Made by a program: the position numbers and the translations under genes. The notes under the pieces were generated by a model. That model was not told the origin of the DNA and made no database searches. It saw only the letters and a program-made list of their open reading frames with translations. A DNA stretch of 64,000 bases, from the NCBI RefSeq assembly GCF_000317595.1, contig NZ_AEJC01000061.1:1-64000 (forward strand), read 5' to 3'. Origin of the DNA: Streptomyces ipomoeae 91-03. GTDB lineage: Bacteria; Actinomycetota; Actinomycetes; Streptomycetales; Streptomycetaceae. This document shows positions 1 to 8,384 of the stretch, in pieces. How positions within the stretch are numbered: the first letter of the stretch is position 1; every line of letters starts with the position of its first letter.

Positions 1-63
1 GCGCTGCTCCCGGCGGGGTGGGCGGCGAGGGCCGGTACGGCTACGGCGTTGCGCACGGAGTGA
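1..63 (+). CDS. Possible 3' end of an upstream gene (partial)
   Basis: Frame 1 is open from the window edge to a TGA at 61-63 and encodes 20 residues rich in Ala, Gly and Thr. The third codon positions are G/C-rich, as in real genes here. This could be the C-terminus of a gene lying outside the window. Too little is visible to name a family, and it may be a chance open frame. Confidence 0.25.
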   Translation, partial: ALLPAGWAARAGTATALRTE

Positions 64-169
64 GGGGGCGCCCCTCGTCATGCGGGGCGGAGGCCGCTCA
101 CGGGAGCCGTTGCACCACACCGACTCCCCGGCCCCGCCCCCCGCACCGCCATGGTCCCCCCGGTCCGCC

Positions 170-1075
170 TCACCCCTTCGTCGTCCCCGCTGTCAGCCCG
201 CCCACGATGAAGCGTTGGAACGCGGCGAAGACGCAGACCACCGGGATGCTGATGACGGTGGCGGTGGCCATGAGGGCGCCCCAGGCGGTGCCGTGGGTGC
301 CGACGAAGGCGTTGAGGAGGACGGTGACCGGCTGGACAGCCGGCTCCGCCGCGAGGGTGAGGCCGAAGACGAACTCGCCCCAGGCGATCAGGAAGGAGAG
401 ACCGGACACGGCCACCAGACCGGGGGTCATGATCGGGAGGACCACCCGCAGCAGCACCCCCATCGAACCACAGCCGTCCACCAGGGCCGCCTCCTCCAAC
501 TCCCTCGGCACGGCCCGTAGGACGGGACGCAGCACGATCACCGCGAAGGGCAGGGTGAGGGTGGTGTCCGCCGCGATCAGTCCGATGTACGTGTCGTCGA
601 TCCCGGCCCGGCGCTCCAGGATGAACAGCGGGGCCGCCAGCACGATGCTGGGCGGGAGCTGGGCGATGAGCAGGGCGAACACCATCGTTCCGGAGCCGCG
701 CATCCGGACGCGGGCGAGGGCGTAGGCGAGGGGGACGCCCAGGAGGAGGGTCAGCGCGACCACCCCGCAGGAGATCACCACGCTGTTGAGCAGGGCACGC
801 AGCAGGGCGTCGTCGGACAGGGCCGTCGTGTAGTTCTGCGTGGTGGGCGGGGTGGGGAACCACTGCGGGGTCTCGGCGAGGATGCGGTCCGGCCTGGTGA
901 GGCTGGTGTTGACCATCCAGTAGACCGGGAGGAGGAAGGCGGCTGTGAGGAGGGTGGCGTAGGCGGTGAGCAGCCAGGGCCGACCACGTCGCGGGCGCCG
1001 CTTGCCCACCCGGCCGCCCAGTCTCCCCTGTGCCTTCGTGCCAAGCCTCCCCTCCGCCGTCCCCTCCCGCCTCAC
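170..1075 (-). CDS. Carbohydrate ABC transporter permease (MalG-type)
   Basis: This is the second integral-membrane subunit of a CUT1-type sugar importer (301 aa). It starts with hydrophobic segments, the first in the run ATLLTAAFLLPVYWM, and carries the EAA loop for ATPase contact (EEAALVDGCGSMGVLLRVVLP). I chose the GTG at 1075 because its TG is shared with the stop of the upstream permease gene and it follows a GGGGAGG ribosome site. A longer frame upstream is open but only shadows the neighbouring permease. It is the last gene of the set lipoprotein, permease 1, permease 2. No ATPase gene is present, which fits Streptomyces importers that share the distant ATPase MsiK. The sugar cannot be deduced. 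Confidence 0.93.
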   Translation of the reverse strand: MRREGTAEGRLGTKAQGRLGGRVGKRRPRRGRPWLLTAYATLLTAAFLLPVYWMVNTSLTRPDRILAETPQWFPTPPTTQNYTTALSDDALLRALLNSVVISCGVVALTLLLGVPLAYALARVRMRGSGTMVFALLIAQLPPSIVLAAPLFILERRAGIDDTYIGLIAADTTLTLPFAVIVLRPVLRAVPRELEEAALVDGCGSMGVLLRVVLPIMTPGLVAVSGLSFLIAWGEFVFGLTLAAEPAVQPVTVLLNAFVGTHGTAWGALMATATVISIPVVCVFAAFQRFIVGGLTAGTTKG

Positions 1076-2019
1076 GCCGCCTCCCCCTCCCCGCGCAGCC
1101 GGCGTACGTACCACGCCCCGGCCAGCAGCGGTACGAGCAGCAGGAGCAGGCCGGCCGCCGCGCCCTCGCCGAAGCGGAAGAACTTGAAGAAGATCTCGTA
1201 GACGTAGAGGGACAGCACGCTGGTGGCGTCGACGGGGCCGCCGCCCGTCATCACGAAGACGATGTCGAAGACCTTGAACGTGTAGACGAGACCGAGGAGC
1301 AGCACGGTCACCGAGACCGGCCGCATCAGCGGGACGGTGATCCAGCGGAAGCGCTGCCAGGCGTTCGCGCCGTCCAGGGCGGCGGCCTCGTGGAGTTCGG
1401 GGTCGATGGTGTGCAGGCCGACCAGGAGCAGCAGCATGTTGAAGGGCACGCCCACCCAGATGTTGGCGAAGATCACCCCGGCCAGGGCGGTGCCGGGGTC
1501 GATGAGCCAGTCGTGGGCGAGATCGTCCGGGCCGACCGCGCGGAGCAGCGCGTTGTAGGCGCCGGCGTCCTGGTCGAGCATCCAGCGGAAGAGGGTGCCG
1601 CTGACCACGGGAGGCAGGAGCCACGCCACCAGCAGCAGCGAACGGAGCAGACCGTTCCAGGGGAACGGGCGGGCGAACAGCAGGGCCAGCGCGAAGCCGA
1701 TCGTGAACTGGAACAGCAGCGAGCCCACGGTGAACACCGCCGAGAGCCGTACGGCGTGCCAGAAGTCCGGGTCGTCGACCGTCGTCCGGTAGTTGTCGAG
1801 GCCGACGAACTCCGCGTTCCCGCCGAGCAGTTCGGCCAGGCGTACCGCATGCACGGACGTCCACACGTTGTAGAGCAGCGGGTAGGCCAGGAAGAGGCCG
1901 AGGAAGAGCAGGCCGGGGAGGGAGAAGAGACAACCGGCGCGTCTTCGGCGGGTGGAGAGAGGGCGGGGTTCGGGCCGGCCCGCCCTCATCTCTCCGCCAG
2001 TGCGCCGGCCTGCCCTCAC
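1072..2019 (-). CDS. Carbohydrate ABC transporter permease (MalF-type)
   Basis: This is the first membrane subunit of the sugar importer (315 aa). After a basic N-terminus there are about six membrane segments, beginning with LFSLPGLLFLGLFLAYPLLY. The EAA loop (HEAAALDGANAWQRFRWITVP) lies in the C-terminal half. I chose the GTG at 2019, which overlaps the stop of the lipoprotein gene and has a GGAGGAGAG site just before it. An in-frame ATG at 1989 would remove 10 residues and has poor spacing. The 4-bp overlaps on both sides indicate translational coupling in one operon. Confidence 0.92.
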   Translation of the reverse strand: MRAGRRTGGEMRAGRPEPRPLSTRRRRAGCLFSLPGLLFLGLFLAYPLLYNVWTSVHAVRLAELLGGNAEFVGLDNYRTTVDDPDFWHAVRLSAVFTVGSLLFQFTIGFALALLFARPFPWNGLLRSLLLVAWLLPPVVSGTLFRWMLDQDAGAYNALLRAVGPDDLAHDWLIDPGTALAGVIFANIWVGVPFNMLLLLVGLHTIDPELHEAAALDGANAWQRFRWITVPLMRPVSVTVLLLGLVYTFKVFDIVFVMTGGGPVDATSVLSLYVYEIFFKFFRFGEGAAAGLLLLLVPLLAGAWYVRRLRGEGEAA

Positions 2020-3257
2020 CTCTCCTCCAGGGCCTTGTCGATCTTCGTGGCGGCGGACTTCGCGGCGGTCGAAGGGGCGCTCGTCCCGGTGAGCACGGAC
2101 TGTTCGGCCTCGGCGACGGCCTGGGAGGCGTCCGCGTAGTTCGGGCCGTACTGCCGGGGGCGGGCCACCGGCAACTGGCTGAGGAAGAGCCGCAGGGCCG
2201 GGTCGGAGGCCCAGGTGCCGGTGTCGGCCAGGTCCTTGCGGGCCGGGAGGTTGCCGAACGCCACCAGGTACGGCACCAGGACCGAGGGGCGCTGGGTGTA
2301 CTCCAGCACCTGCCACGCCTTGTCCTGGTGGTCGCTGCTCGCCATCACCACCCAGTTCTCGCCGCCCAGACAGGTGGCCGCCTCCTTGTCGCGGGGCAGC
2401 GCGACGACGCCGTACTCCACGTTCGTCTTCTTGATGGTCGGCAGCTGCCACGGGCCGTTGATCTGCATCGCGGCCCGCCCGTTGACGAACCGCGTGTTGA
2501 CGTCCTGCTGGGTCCAGCCCACGCACTGCTTCGACAGTGAGCCCTTGGTGACGAGGTCGTCGAGGTAGGCGAGCGCGGTCGTGCCGTAGGTCGCGAAGGT
2601 GTCCAGGTCGCCTCCGGCCTGCCACAGGAACGGCAGGAACTGGAACACCCCCTCCTCCGTCCTGATCGCGCTCATGGCGAGACCGAACCGGCCCCCGCTG
2701 GTCAGCCGCTGAGCCGTGTCGGCGAGCTCGTCCCAGGTGGCCGGCGGCTCCACGTTCGCCGCGTCGAGCATCTCGGTGTTGTAGTACAGGGCGAGGCAGT
2801 TGCTGTTGTTGGGGATGCCGAGGGTCCTGCCCTCGACCTGGCAGCCGTCCCAGGGGCCCTTGTAGTACTGGTCCGCCTGGCCCCACTCCTCGACCCGCTC
2901 GGTGAGGTCGGCCAGCAGACCGCTGCCGGCGAACGTGTTCATGGCGACGTTGTCGACGATGGCGATGTCCGGGAGGTCGCCGGAGACCGCGCCCAGGGTG
3001 ATCTGCCGGTCGAGGTCCGCGAAGGGGAACGTACGGCGGTCGATGCGTACGCCGGGGACGTTGGCCTCGATGTCCTTGATCAGGGCGGTCATGCCGGGCT
3101 GGAAGTTCTCCAGGGTGAAGTAGTCCCACCATCTGAGGGTGACCGTGCCGCCCCCCTTGTCCGAGCCGCACGCGGCCAGGGCGGAACCGAGGCCGAGGGC
3201 GGCCACGCCGGCACCGGCGGCGCGCAGAAAACCGCGGCGGTCGAGGGGGTGGGACAT
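2016..3257 (-). CDS. Sugar-binding lipoprotein of an ABC importer
   Basis: This extracellular solute-binding protein (family 1, 413 aa) would capture sugar outside the membrane and deliver it to the two permeases. The N-terminus has a twin-arginine motif (DRRGFLRA), a hydrophobic run and a lipobox ending LAAC, with the acylated cysteine at about residue 30. Export through Tat followed by lipidation is therefore likely. The family features are the early RWWDYF segment and late aromatic-rich segments. The gene starts the transporter operon. The 76-bp gap upstream contains a 15-bp tandem repeat and no clear operator. The ligand is unknown. Confidence 0.93.
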   Translation of the reverse strand: MSHPLDRRGFLRAAGAGVAALGLGSALAACGSDKGGGTVTLRWWDYFTLENFQPGMTALIKDIEANVPGVRIDRRTFPFADLDRQITLGAVSGDLPDIAIVDNVAMNTFAGSGLLADLTERVEEWGQADQYYKGPWDGCQVEGRTLGIPNNSNCLALYYNTEMLDAANVEPPATWDELADTAQRLTSGGRFGLAMSAIRTEEGVFQFLPFLWQAGGDLDTFATYGTTALAYLDDLVTKGSLSKQCVGWTQQDVNTRFVNGRAAMQINGPWQLPTIKKTNVEYGVVALPRDKEAATCLGGENWVVMASSDHQDKAWQVLEYTQRPSVLVPYLVAFGNLPARKDLADTGTWASDPALRLFLSQLPVARPRQYGPNYADASQAVAEAEQSVLTGTSAPSTAAKSAATKIDKALEER

Positions 3258-3270
3258 GCGCTGCTCCCTG

Positions 3271-3300
3271 AGGTGTCGAGAACGGAGGTGTCGAGAACGG
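3271..3300. repeat. 15-bp tandem duplication before the sugar-binding gene
   Basis: AGGTGTCGAGAACGG occurs twice head to tail. It lies 14 bp upstream of the lipoprotein start and so sits in the leader or promoter zone of the transporter operon. Confidence 0.85.
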
Positions 3301-3333
3301 TGACTGACGGTGACGGGGCGTCGGAACCAGGTC

Positions 3334-4308
3334 TCAGAAGTCGGAGCCCGGTAGGTCCGGCAGGTCGGGCAGATCGGGGAAGTGGTCCAGGTCCGGGAAT
3401 TCCTGTTCGGGTTCCGAGCCGGGGACCGGGCGGCAGGGGCCGGTGCTGCCGCGGAGGGATATCAGGGGTTTGAGGAGGACATGCCGGGGCGGGGCGTCGG
3501 GTGAGGTGAGCCGTCGCACCATCAGCTCCACCGCCACCCGGCTCATCTCCTTGGCCGGGATCTCCGCGGCGGTGAGCTGCGGGTCGACCTGCTCCGCCCA
3601 GGTGCCGGCGGCCACGCCGACGACCGAGAAGTCGCGGGGGACGTTGCGGCCGTGGCGGATCAGTCCCCGGTACAGGCCCTCCAGCGCGGCCTCGTTCAGG
3701 GTGACGAGCGCCGTGGTCGCCGGGTCGTCGCGCAGGATCTGCTCCAGGACCGCCTCGCCCGCGGTGACCTCGTCGTCGCAGAGGTACGCGTGCGGGGTGA
3801 GCACCTGCTCCGCCATGCCCTTGGTGTAGCCCTCCAGGCCGAGGTGGGCGAAGCCGTAGCCCCTCTGGAAGAGCTGTTCGGACCTGTTGACGAAGGCGAT
3901 CCGGCGATGGCCGAGGTCGGCGAGGTGGTAGACGCAGCCGCGGGCCAGTCCGGCGAAGTCCAGATCGACCCAACTGGTCTCCTCCGCCCGGCTGTTCCGG
4001 CCGATCGTGACGAAGGGGAAGCCGGTCCTGGACAGGTGTTCGACCCGTTCGTCCTCCAGTTTGATCTCCATCACGATCACGCCGTCCACCCGTCCGTCGG
4101 TCATCCGCTGGAACGAGGGGTCGTCCACCTCGTTGGCCGGGGACAGCAGGACGTCGTAGTCGTACGTCGTCGCGGCCTCCGCCACACCGCCGATGAACGC
4201 CAGCTGCATCCCGGTGTAGTCGTGGCCACGGCCGGCCGGGGGGTAGACGAGCCCGAGGATGTGCGTGCCGCCGTCGGGCGCGGGGGTGGCGGGTCCTCGG
4301 GGTGTCAT
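3334..4308 (-). CDS. LacI/GalR-type ligand-sensing protein without a DNA-binding domain
   Basis: The protein (324 aa) matches the periplasmic-binding-like sensor half of LacI regulators. It starts at the first sensor strand (HILGLVYPP) and continues through typical segments (DGVIVMEI, FPFVTIGR, DLGHRRIAFV, FSVVGVAAG, LTAAEIPAKEMSR). The N-terminal helix-turn-helix of about 60 residues that normally comes first is absent, and no alternative start restores it. Only two bases separate its ATG from the stop of the intact phosphatase gene upstream. The C-terminus has an unusual run of DLP repeats. Its position before the sugar importer suggests a related role, but without a DNA-binding domain it may be a decayed regulator or a ligand sensor that works through a partner. 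Confidence 0.82.
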   Translation of the reverse strand: MTPRGPATPAPDGGTHILGLVYPPAGRGHDYTGMQLAFIGGVAEAATTYDYDVLLSPANEVDDPSFQRMTDGRVDGVIVMEIKLEDERVEHLSRTGFPFVTIGRNSRAEETSWVDLDFAGLARGCVYHLADLGHRRIAFVNRSEQLFQRGYGFAHLGLEGYTKGMAEQVLTPHAYLCDDEVTAGEAVLEQILRDDPATTALVTLNEAALEGLYRGLIRHGRNVPRDFSVVGVAAGTWAEQVDPQLTAAEIPAKEMSRVAVELMVRRLTSPDAPPRHVLLKPLISLRGSTGPCRPVPGSEPEQEFPDLDHFPDLPDLPDLPGSDF

Positions 4309-4310
4309 CG

Positions 4311-6869
4311 TCAGGTGGTCGGTAGGGGCTGTTCGGCCCAGATGGTCTTGCCGGTGGAGGTCTGGCGGGTGCCCCAGCCCTGGGTGAGCTGGGCGACCAT
4401 GTGCAGGCCCCGGCCGCCCTCGTCGTAGACGCGGGCGCGGCGGAGGTGGGGGGCGGTGCTGCTGGCGTCGGACACCTCGCAGATGAGGGTGCGGTCGCGG
4501 ATGAGCCGCAGGCCGATGGGGACGGCGCCGTAGCGGATGGCGTTGGTGACCAGTTCGCTCACCACGAGTTCGGTGACGTACGCGGCCTCCTGGAGCCCCC
4601 AGAGGGCCAGTTGCCGGGACACCTGCGCGCGGGCGTCCGCGACGATCGCCGGGTCGGAGGGCAGGGACCAGGCGGCGACCTGGTCGGTGTGCAGGGTGCG
4701 GGTACGGGCGAGGAGCAGGGCCACGTCGTCGGCGGGGGTCTCGGGCAGCAGCGCCTTGAGGATGAAGTCACAGGTGGTCTCCAGGGAGGGGACCGGCGAG
4801 GCCAGGGCCTCGCACAGCCGGTCGAGGCCGAGGCCGATGTCGTGGTCGCGGGCCTCGACCAGCCCGTCGGTGTAGAAGGCGAGGAGGCTGCCCTCGGGCA
4901 GTTCGACCTCGGTCGCCTCGAACGGCAGCCCGCCGACCCCCAGCAGCGGCCCGGGGGAGAGCCGGACCAGACTGACCGTGCCGTCCGGGGACAGCACGGC
5001 CGGCGGCGGATGGCCCGCGCTGGCGAGGGTGCACACGTGGGAGACCGGGTCGTAGACGGCGTACAGGCAGGTCGCGCCGATCTCACCGGCGTGCGGCATC
5101 TCCATCTGGTCGGGGAAGGCCTCGTTGTTCCAGGTGAGATGCGCGACCAGATCGTCGAGGTGGGTGAGGAGCTCGTCCGGCGGCAGATCGACGTCCGCGA
5201 GGGTGCGCACCGCCGTGCGCAGTCGTCCCATGGCGGCGGAGGCGTGCAGGCCGTGTCCGACGACGTCGCCGACGACCAGGGCGACACGGGTGCCCGACAG
5301 GGGCACCACGTCGAACCAGTCGCCGCCCACCCCGGCCCCCGAACCGGCCGGCAGATAGCGGTACGCCGTCTCGACCGCCACCTGCCTGGGCAGATCCTGG
5401 GGCAGCAGACTGCGCTGGAGGGTCAGCGCGTTCATCCGCTCCCGCGTGTACCGGCGCGCGTTGTCCATGCCCACGGCCGCCCGGCCCGACAGCTCCTCGG
5501 CGAGCACCAGGTCGTCCCGCTCGAACGGCTTCGAACCCTCCCGGCGGGCGAAGAGCACCACCCCCAGAGTGACCCCGCGGGCCCGCAGCGGCGTGGACAT
5601 GATCGAGTGGAACCCGAACTCCCGTACGCGTTCCATCCGCCTGCCGTCCTCCTGGATCCACCGCAGGTAGTCAGGGTCGTCGAAGCCGCTGAGCAGCGGT
5701 TTCCCGGTGGCCAGCGCGCGGGCGGGCGGGGAGAACGAGGGGTACGCGTCCAGCGCGCCCAGGGCCACCGCCGCCTCGGGCACACCCTCCTGCGTCGACT
5801 GGTGCGCGACCCTGCGCAGCCGCACCCGCGCGTCGAGCGGCCCCGGCGCCGGGTCCTGGCCACGCAGTACGGAGTCGAGCAGGTCCACGCTGACGAAGTC
5901 GGCGAGCCGGGGGACGGCCAGATCCGCCAGCTCCTGGGCGGTTCGCTGCACGTTGAGGGTGCTGCCGATACGGGTGCCGGCCTCGTTCAGCAGGGCCAGC
6001 CGCTGGCGCGCCCAGTGCTCCTCGCTGCTGTCGAACGTCGCGGTGCCCACTCCGCACACCTCACCGGTGACGGGGTCCCGCACTGGCCACATCTCGGTGA
6101 TCCACGCCTGCTGACGGGAGGAGAAGGGGCCCGGGGTGGTGCGCTCGTGGCGCATGGGGCGCCCTTCCTCGGCCACCTGCTCGACGAGCCGCAGAAAGTC
6201 CGCCTCGGCGACCGCGTCGACCTCTGGGGGGCTGCCCGGGGTGTTCTCCGACTCTGGGGGGCTGCCCGGGGTGTTCTCCGACGCGGCCTCGTTCCGCCGC
6301 CATCCGTGCGGGCCCTTGGTGTAGGTGGACATGGCGAGCGGCGACTGCGCGTGCGCCCACTGGACCAGCCGCCGGGCGTGGGCGGCCTCGGGGGTGTCGA
6401 GGGTACGGGAGGTGGCGGGGGCGTCGGAGGCACGGGAGGTGGCGGGCCCGGTGGCCGGGGCGGCGGGGCGGTCGGCCGGGGCGGCGGTCACGACGAAGCT
6501 CTGCACACGTCCCTCCCCGTCCAGCGAGGGATACGCGCGCAGGGTCACCGCGACGTCGTGCCCGTCCCGGTGCCGGAGGGTGGCCGGGCCGGTCCAGTCC
6601 GGGGAGTCCCGCAGGTCGGCAAGGTCGGCGAGGTCGGCGAGGGAGAACGGGGGCGTGACGGAGCCTTCCGCCGGGGACCCTTCCGTGCGGACGAGCAGGT
6701 CGGCCGCCGTACGCCCCACGACGTCCGCCGCGCGGTGGCCCAGCAGCCGTCGAGCCCCCTCGCTCCAGCCCATGACGATGCCTTCGGGGCTGATGGTGGC
6801 TGCCGCCGCATCGGCCGCGTACGCACAGTGACCGGATGCGTGCTGGGAAACCGGCCTTCTGGTGTCCAT
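4311..6869 (-). CDS. PAS-GAF-SpoIIE phosphatase with C-terminal anti-sigma kinase-like domain
   Basis: This multidomain signalling protein has 852 aa. A PAS-like domain covers about residues 20-140 and a second PAS-like segment follows. A GAF domain lies near 290-460, a PP2C/SpoIIE phosphatase domain near 480-700 (GGDWFDVV, GDVVGHGLHASAAMG, AFYTDGLVE), and a HATPase domain at the end (ELVTNAIRYG, DEGGRGLHMV). Such proteins dephosphorylate anti-sigma antagonists and may also bind sigma factors. The ATG at 6869 begins just before the PAS region; a longer frame runs to 6938. A 30-bp tandem duplication adds a ten-residue repeat in the linker. The gene is divergent from the carbonic anhydrase and directly precedes the LacI-like sensor. 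Confidence 0.9.
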   Translation of the reverse strand: MDTRRPVSQHASGHCAYAADAAAATISPEGIVMGWSEGARRLLGHRAADVVGRTAADLLVRTEGSPAEGSVTPPFSLADLADLADLRDSPDWTGPATLRHRDGHDVAVTLRAYPSLDGEGRVQSFVVTAAPADRPAAPATGPATSRASDAPATSRTLDTPEAAHARRLVQWAHAQSPLAMSTYTKGPHGWRRNEAASENTPGSPPESENTPGSPPEVDAVAEADFLRLVEQVAEEGRPMRHERTTPGPFSSRQQAWITEMWPVRDPVTGEVCGVGTATFDSSEEHWARQRLALLNEAGTRIGSTLNVQRTAQELADLAVPRLADFVSVDLLDSVLRGQDPAPGPLDARVRLRRVAHQSTQEGVPEAAVALGALDAYPSFSPPARALATGKPLLSGFDDPDYLRWIQEDGRRMERVREFGFHSIMSTPLRARGVTLGVVLFARREGSKPFERDDLVLAEELSGRAAVGMDNARRYTRERMNALTLQRSLLPQDLPRQVAVETAYRYLPAGSGAGVGGDWFDVVPLSGTRVALVVGDVVGHGLHASAAMGRLRTAVRTLADVDLPPDELLTHLDDLVAHLTWNNEAFPDQMEMPHAGEIGATCLYAVYDPVSHVCTLASAGHPPPAVLSPDGTVSLVRLSPGPLLGVGGLPFEATEVELPEGSLLAFYTDGLVEARDHDIGLGLDRLCEALASPVPSLETTCDFILKALLPETPADDVALLLARTRTLHTDQVAAWSLPSDPAIVADARAQVSRQLALWGLQEAAYVTELVVSELVTNAIRYGAVPIGLRLIRDRTLICEVSDASSTAPHLRRARVYDEGGRGLHMVAQLTQGWGTRQTSTGKTIWAEQPLPTT
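6221..6280. repeat. 30-bp in-frame tandem duplication inside the phosphatase gene
   Basis: Two copies of a 30-bp unit differ only at the first base. On the coding strand they give ENTPGSPPES followed by ENTPGSPPEV in the linker between the PAS-like segments, so the frame is kept. Confidence 0.9.
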
Positions 6870-7055
6870 TCCTGCTCGATTCGCGCCGGGTCTCTCACTC
6901 GTAGTCCTCAGCCTGCGCGCTGCACAAGAAACGGACAAGTCGGACTCGCGGACGGCTTCCCGACGTCCGGCGCGGAGGGGAAAGAGGCCGGCGGGCCAAT
7001 GTTGTACGTCCTCTTACCTTGCCTGGCTCTCCCCTGTTCCTCGCTTGTCCCAGCG

Positions 7056-7076
7056 CTGTTCGACGACATCGAACAG
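7056..7076. promoter_or_regulatory. Dyad upstream of the carbonic anhydrase gene
   Basis: CTGTTCGA and TCGAACAG form perfect 8-bp arms around a 5-bp centre, 67 bp before the carbonic anhydrase ATG and in the region divergent from the phosphatase gene. It could be an operator or a small hairpin in the leader. No regulator can be assigned. Confidence 0.4.
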
Positions 7077-7142
7077 TGGTGTTCGGCACCCAGTGGGTGG
7101 CCGACCCCCACGTTCAGTCGACCTCCGCGAGGTGGAACAAGC

Positions 7143-8054
7143 ATGTCTTCCCGTGTCATACGTATGGCCGCGACGGCCGGAGTCGCCGCCCTCTGTGTCC
7201 TCACGGTCACGTCCTGCGGCGCGGACCACGACGCCGAGCCGAAGGGCCGGGTGAACGTGTCCGCGTCGTCCGAGGCGGCCGACAAGGCCGGCGACAAGAC
7301 CGGCGAGAAGGACGACAAGGCCGACGAGAAGAAGGAGAACGCCCACTGGGGTTACGAGGGCGCCGACGGCCCCGCGAACTGGGCGACCCTCGCCGAGGAC
7401 TTCGAGGCGTGCGAGGCGGGCAAGGAGCAGTCCCCGATCGACCTGGACGACGACAAGGCCGTCGACGCACCGGTGAACAAGGCCGTCACCATCGACTACC
7501 GGCCCGTCACCGCCGAGCTCGTGAACAACGGCCACACCATCCAGGCCAATGTCTCCGAGGGCAGCCGGATCGTCCTCGACGGCACCACGTACGACCTCAA
7601 GCAGTTCCACTTCCACCTGCCGAGCGAGCACACCGAGGACGGTGAGCACTCGGAGATGGAGGTCCACTTCGTGCACGCCGGCAAGGACGGGGCGCTCGCC
7701 GTCGTGGGCGTGCTGATGGACACCGAGGACGACACGGATGACGCGGACGACGCGAAGTCCGGCGGGTCCGCCTTCGCCGACCTGTTCTCGAAGCTGCCGA
7801 CCGAGGAGGGCGCCACCGAGAAGGTCACCAAGGCCTTCGACCTCACCAGGTTCCTGCCGGGCGACCGCGACCAGTACCGCTACGACGGCTCCCTCACGAC
7901 CCCGCCCTGCGCCGAGGGCGTCAAGTGGACCGTGCTGAAGGAGTCCGTCCCGGTCGCCAAGGGCGAGGTCGCCACGTACAAGGAGCTGTTCCCCAAGAGC
8001 AACCGGCCGACCCAGCCGGTGAACGACCGCGAGATCACTGTCGTGGAGGAGTGA
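7143..8054 (+). CDS. Secreted alpha-type carbonic anhydrase lipoprotein
   Basis: This enzyme (303 aa) would interconvert CO2 and bicarbonate at the outer face of the membrane. The signal peptide ends in a lipobox with Cys25 (VTSC). A charged Lys/Asp/Glu-rich linker follows (about residues 35-66). Family signatures are QSPIDL, the zinc ligands His156 and His158 (QFHFHLPSEH) and His175 (EMEVHFVH), and the active-site segment GSLTTPPC. All three zinc histidines and the Thr of the gate are present, so it should be active. An acidic insert (EDDTDDADDAKSGG, about 195-208) is unusual. The gene appears monocistronic. I chose the ATG at 7143 because it directly precedes the signal peptide. Confidence 0.93.
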   Translation: MSSRVIRMAATAGVAALCVLTVTSCGADHDAEPKGRVNVSASSEAADKAGDKTGEKDDKADEKKENAHWGYEGADGPANWATLAEDFEACEAGKEQSPIDLDDDKAVDAPVNKAVTIDYRPVTAELVNNGHTIQANVSEGSRIVLDGTTYDLKQFHFHLPSEHTEDGEHSEMEVHFVHAGKDGALAVVGVLMDTEDDTDDADDAKSGGSAFADLFSKLPTEEGATEKVTKAFDLTRFLPGDRDQYRYDGSLTTPPCAEGVKWTVLKESVPVAKGEVATYKELFPKSNRPTQPVNDREITVVEE

Positions 8055-8142
8055 CCTCGCGTGCCGGAAGCCGGGGTGCCGGGGGCGGCGTAGCGGAGTC
8101 CGCGAGCACCGGGGGTCCCGGCTTCCGGCCGACGGCGTCCCG

Positions 8143-8212
8143 CGCACGGGGCAGTGCGCGGGACGCCTGGGTTTCGCACGCACGGGGCAGTGCGCGGGGC
8201 GCCCGGGTTTCG
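8143..8212. repeat. 36-bp-period direct repeat with hairpins after the carbonic anhydrase gene
   Basis: Two near-identical 34-bp units are spaced 36 bp apart, 88 bp after the carbonic anhydrase stop. Each contains GCGCAC and GTGCGC arms around GGGGCA. The pair may act as a transcription end structure, although no T-run follows. Confidence 0.6.
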
Positions 8213-8324
8213 CGCCACGACCGGGCACCCGGCCGTGCGGCCGACCCGTATCCCGCCAATCGGCTTACGCTCCATGGGCGTTGACCCGTCCCACGCGCAC
8301 CAGCAGAATGAGCGCGCAGTGTGC

Positions 8325-8340
8325 TTGAGAGCGCTCTCAA
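8325..8340. promoter_or_regulatory. LacI-family-type operator upstream of the Tat-exported protein
   Basis: TTGAGAGCGCTCTCAA is a perfect 16-bp palindrome centred on CG, the shape of operators bound by LacI/GalR sugar regulators in Streptomyces. It lies 44 bp before the start codon of the next gene. This suggests sugar-controlled repression. The regulator is not in the window, because the LacI-like protein at 3334-4308 has no DNA-binding domain. Confidence 0.7.
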
Positions 8341-8384
8341 AGGCGGGTCGCCCTCAAGCCCCGTACCTTCCAAGGGAGACCCCC

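Noticed and set aside
170..1933. Single 587-residue permease fusion
   Set aside because: The frame upstream of 1075 only shadows the other permease. The GTG overlapping that gene's stop with its own ribosome site marks the true start.
4401..7142. Very long forward open frame opposite the phosphatase gene
   Set aside because: It mirrors the codons of the phosphatase on the other strand, has biased Gly/Ala/Val/Asp composition and no family features. Only its 3' end (from 7143) is a real gene.
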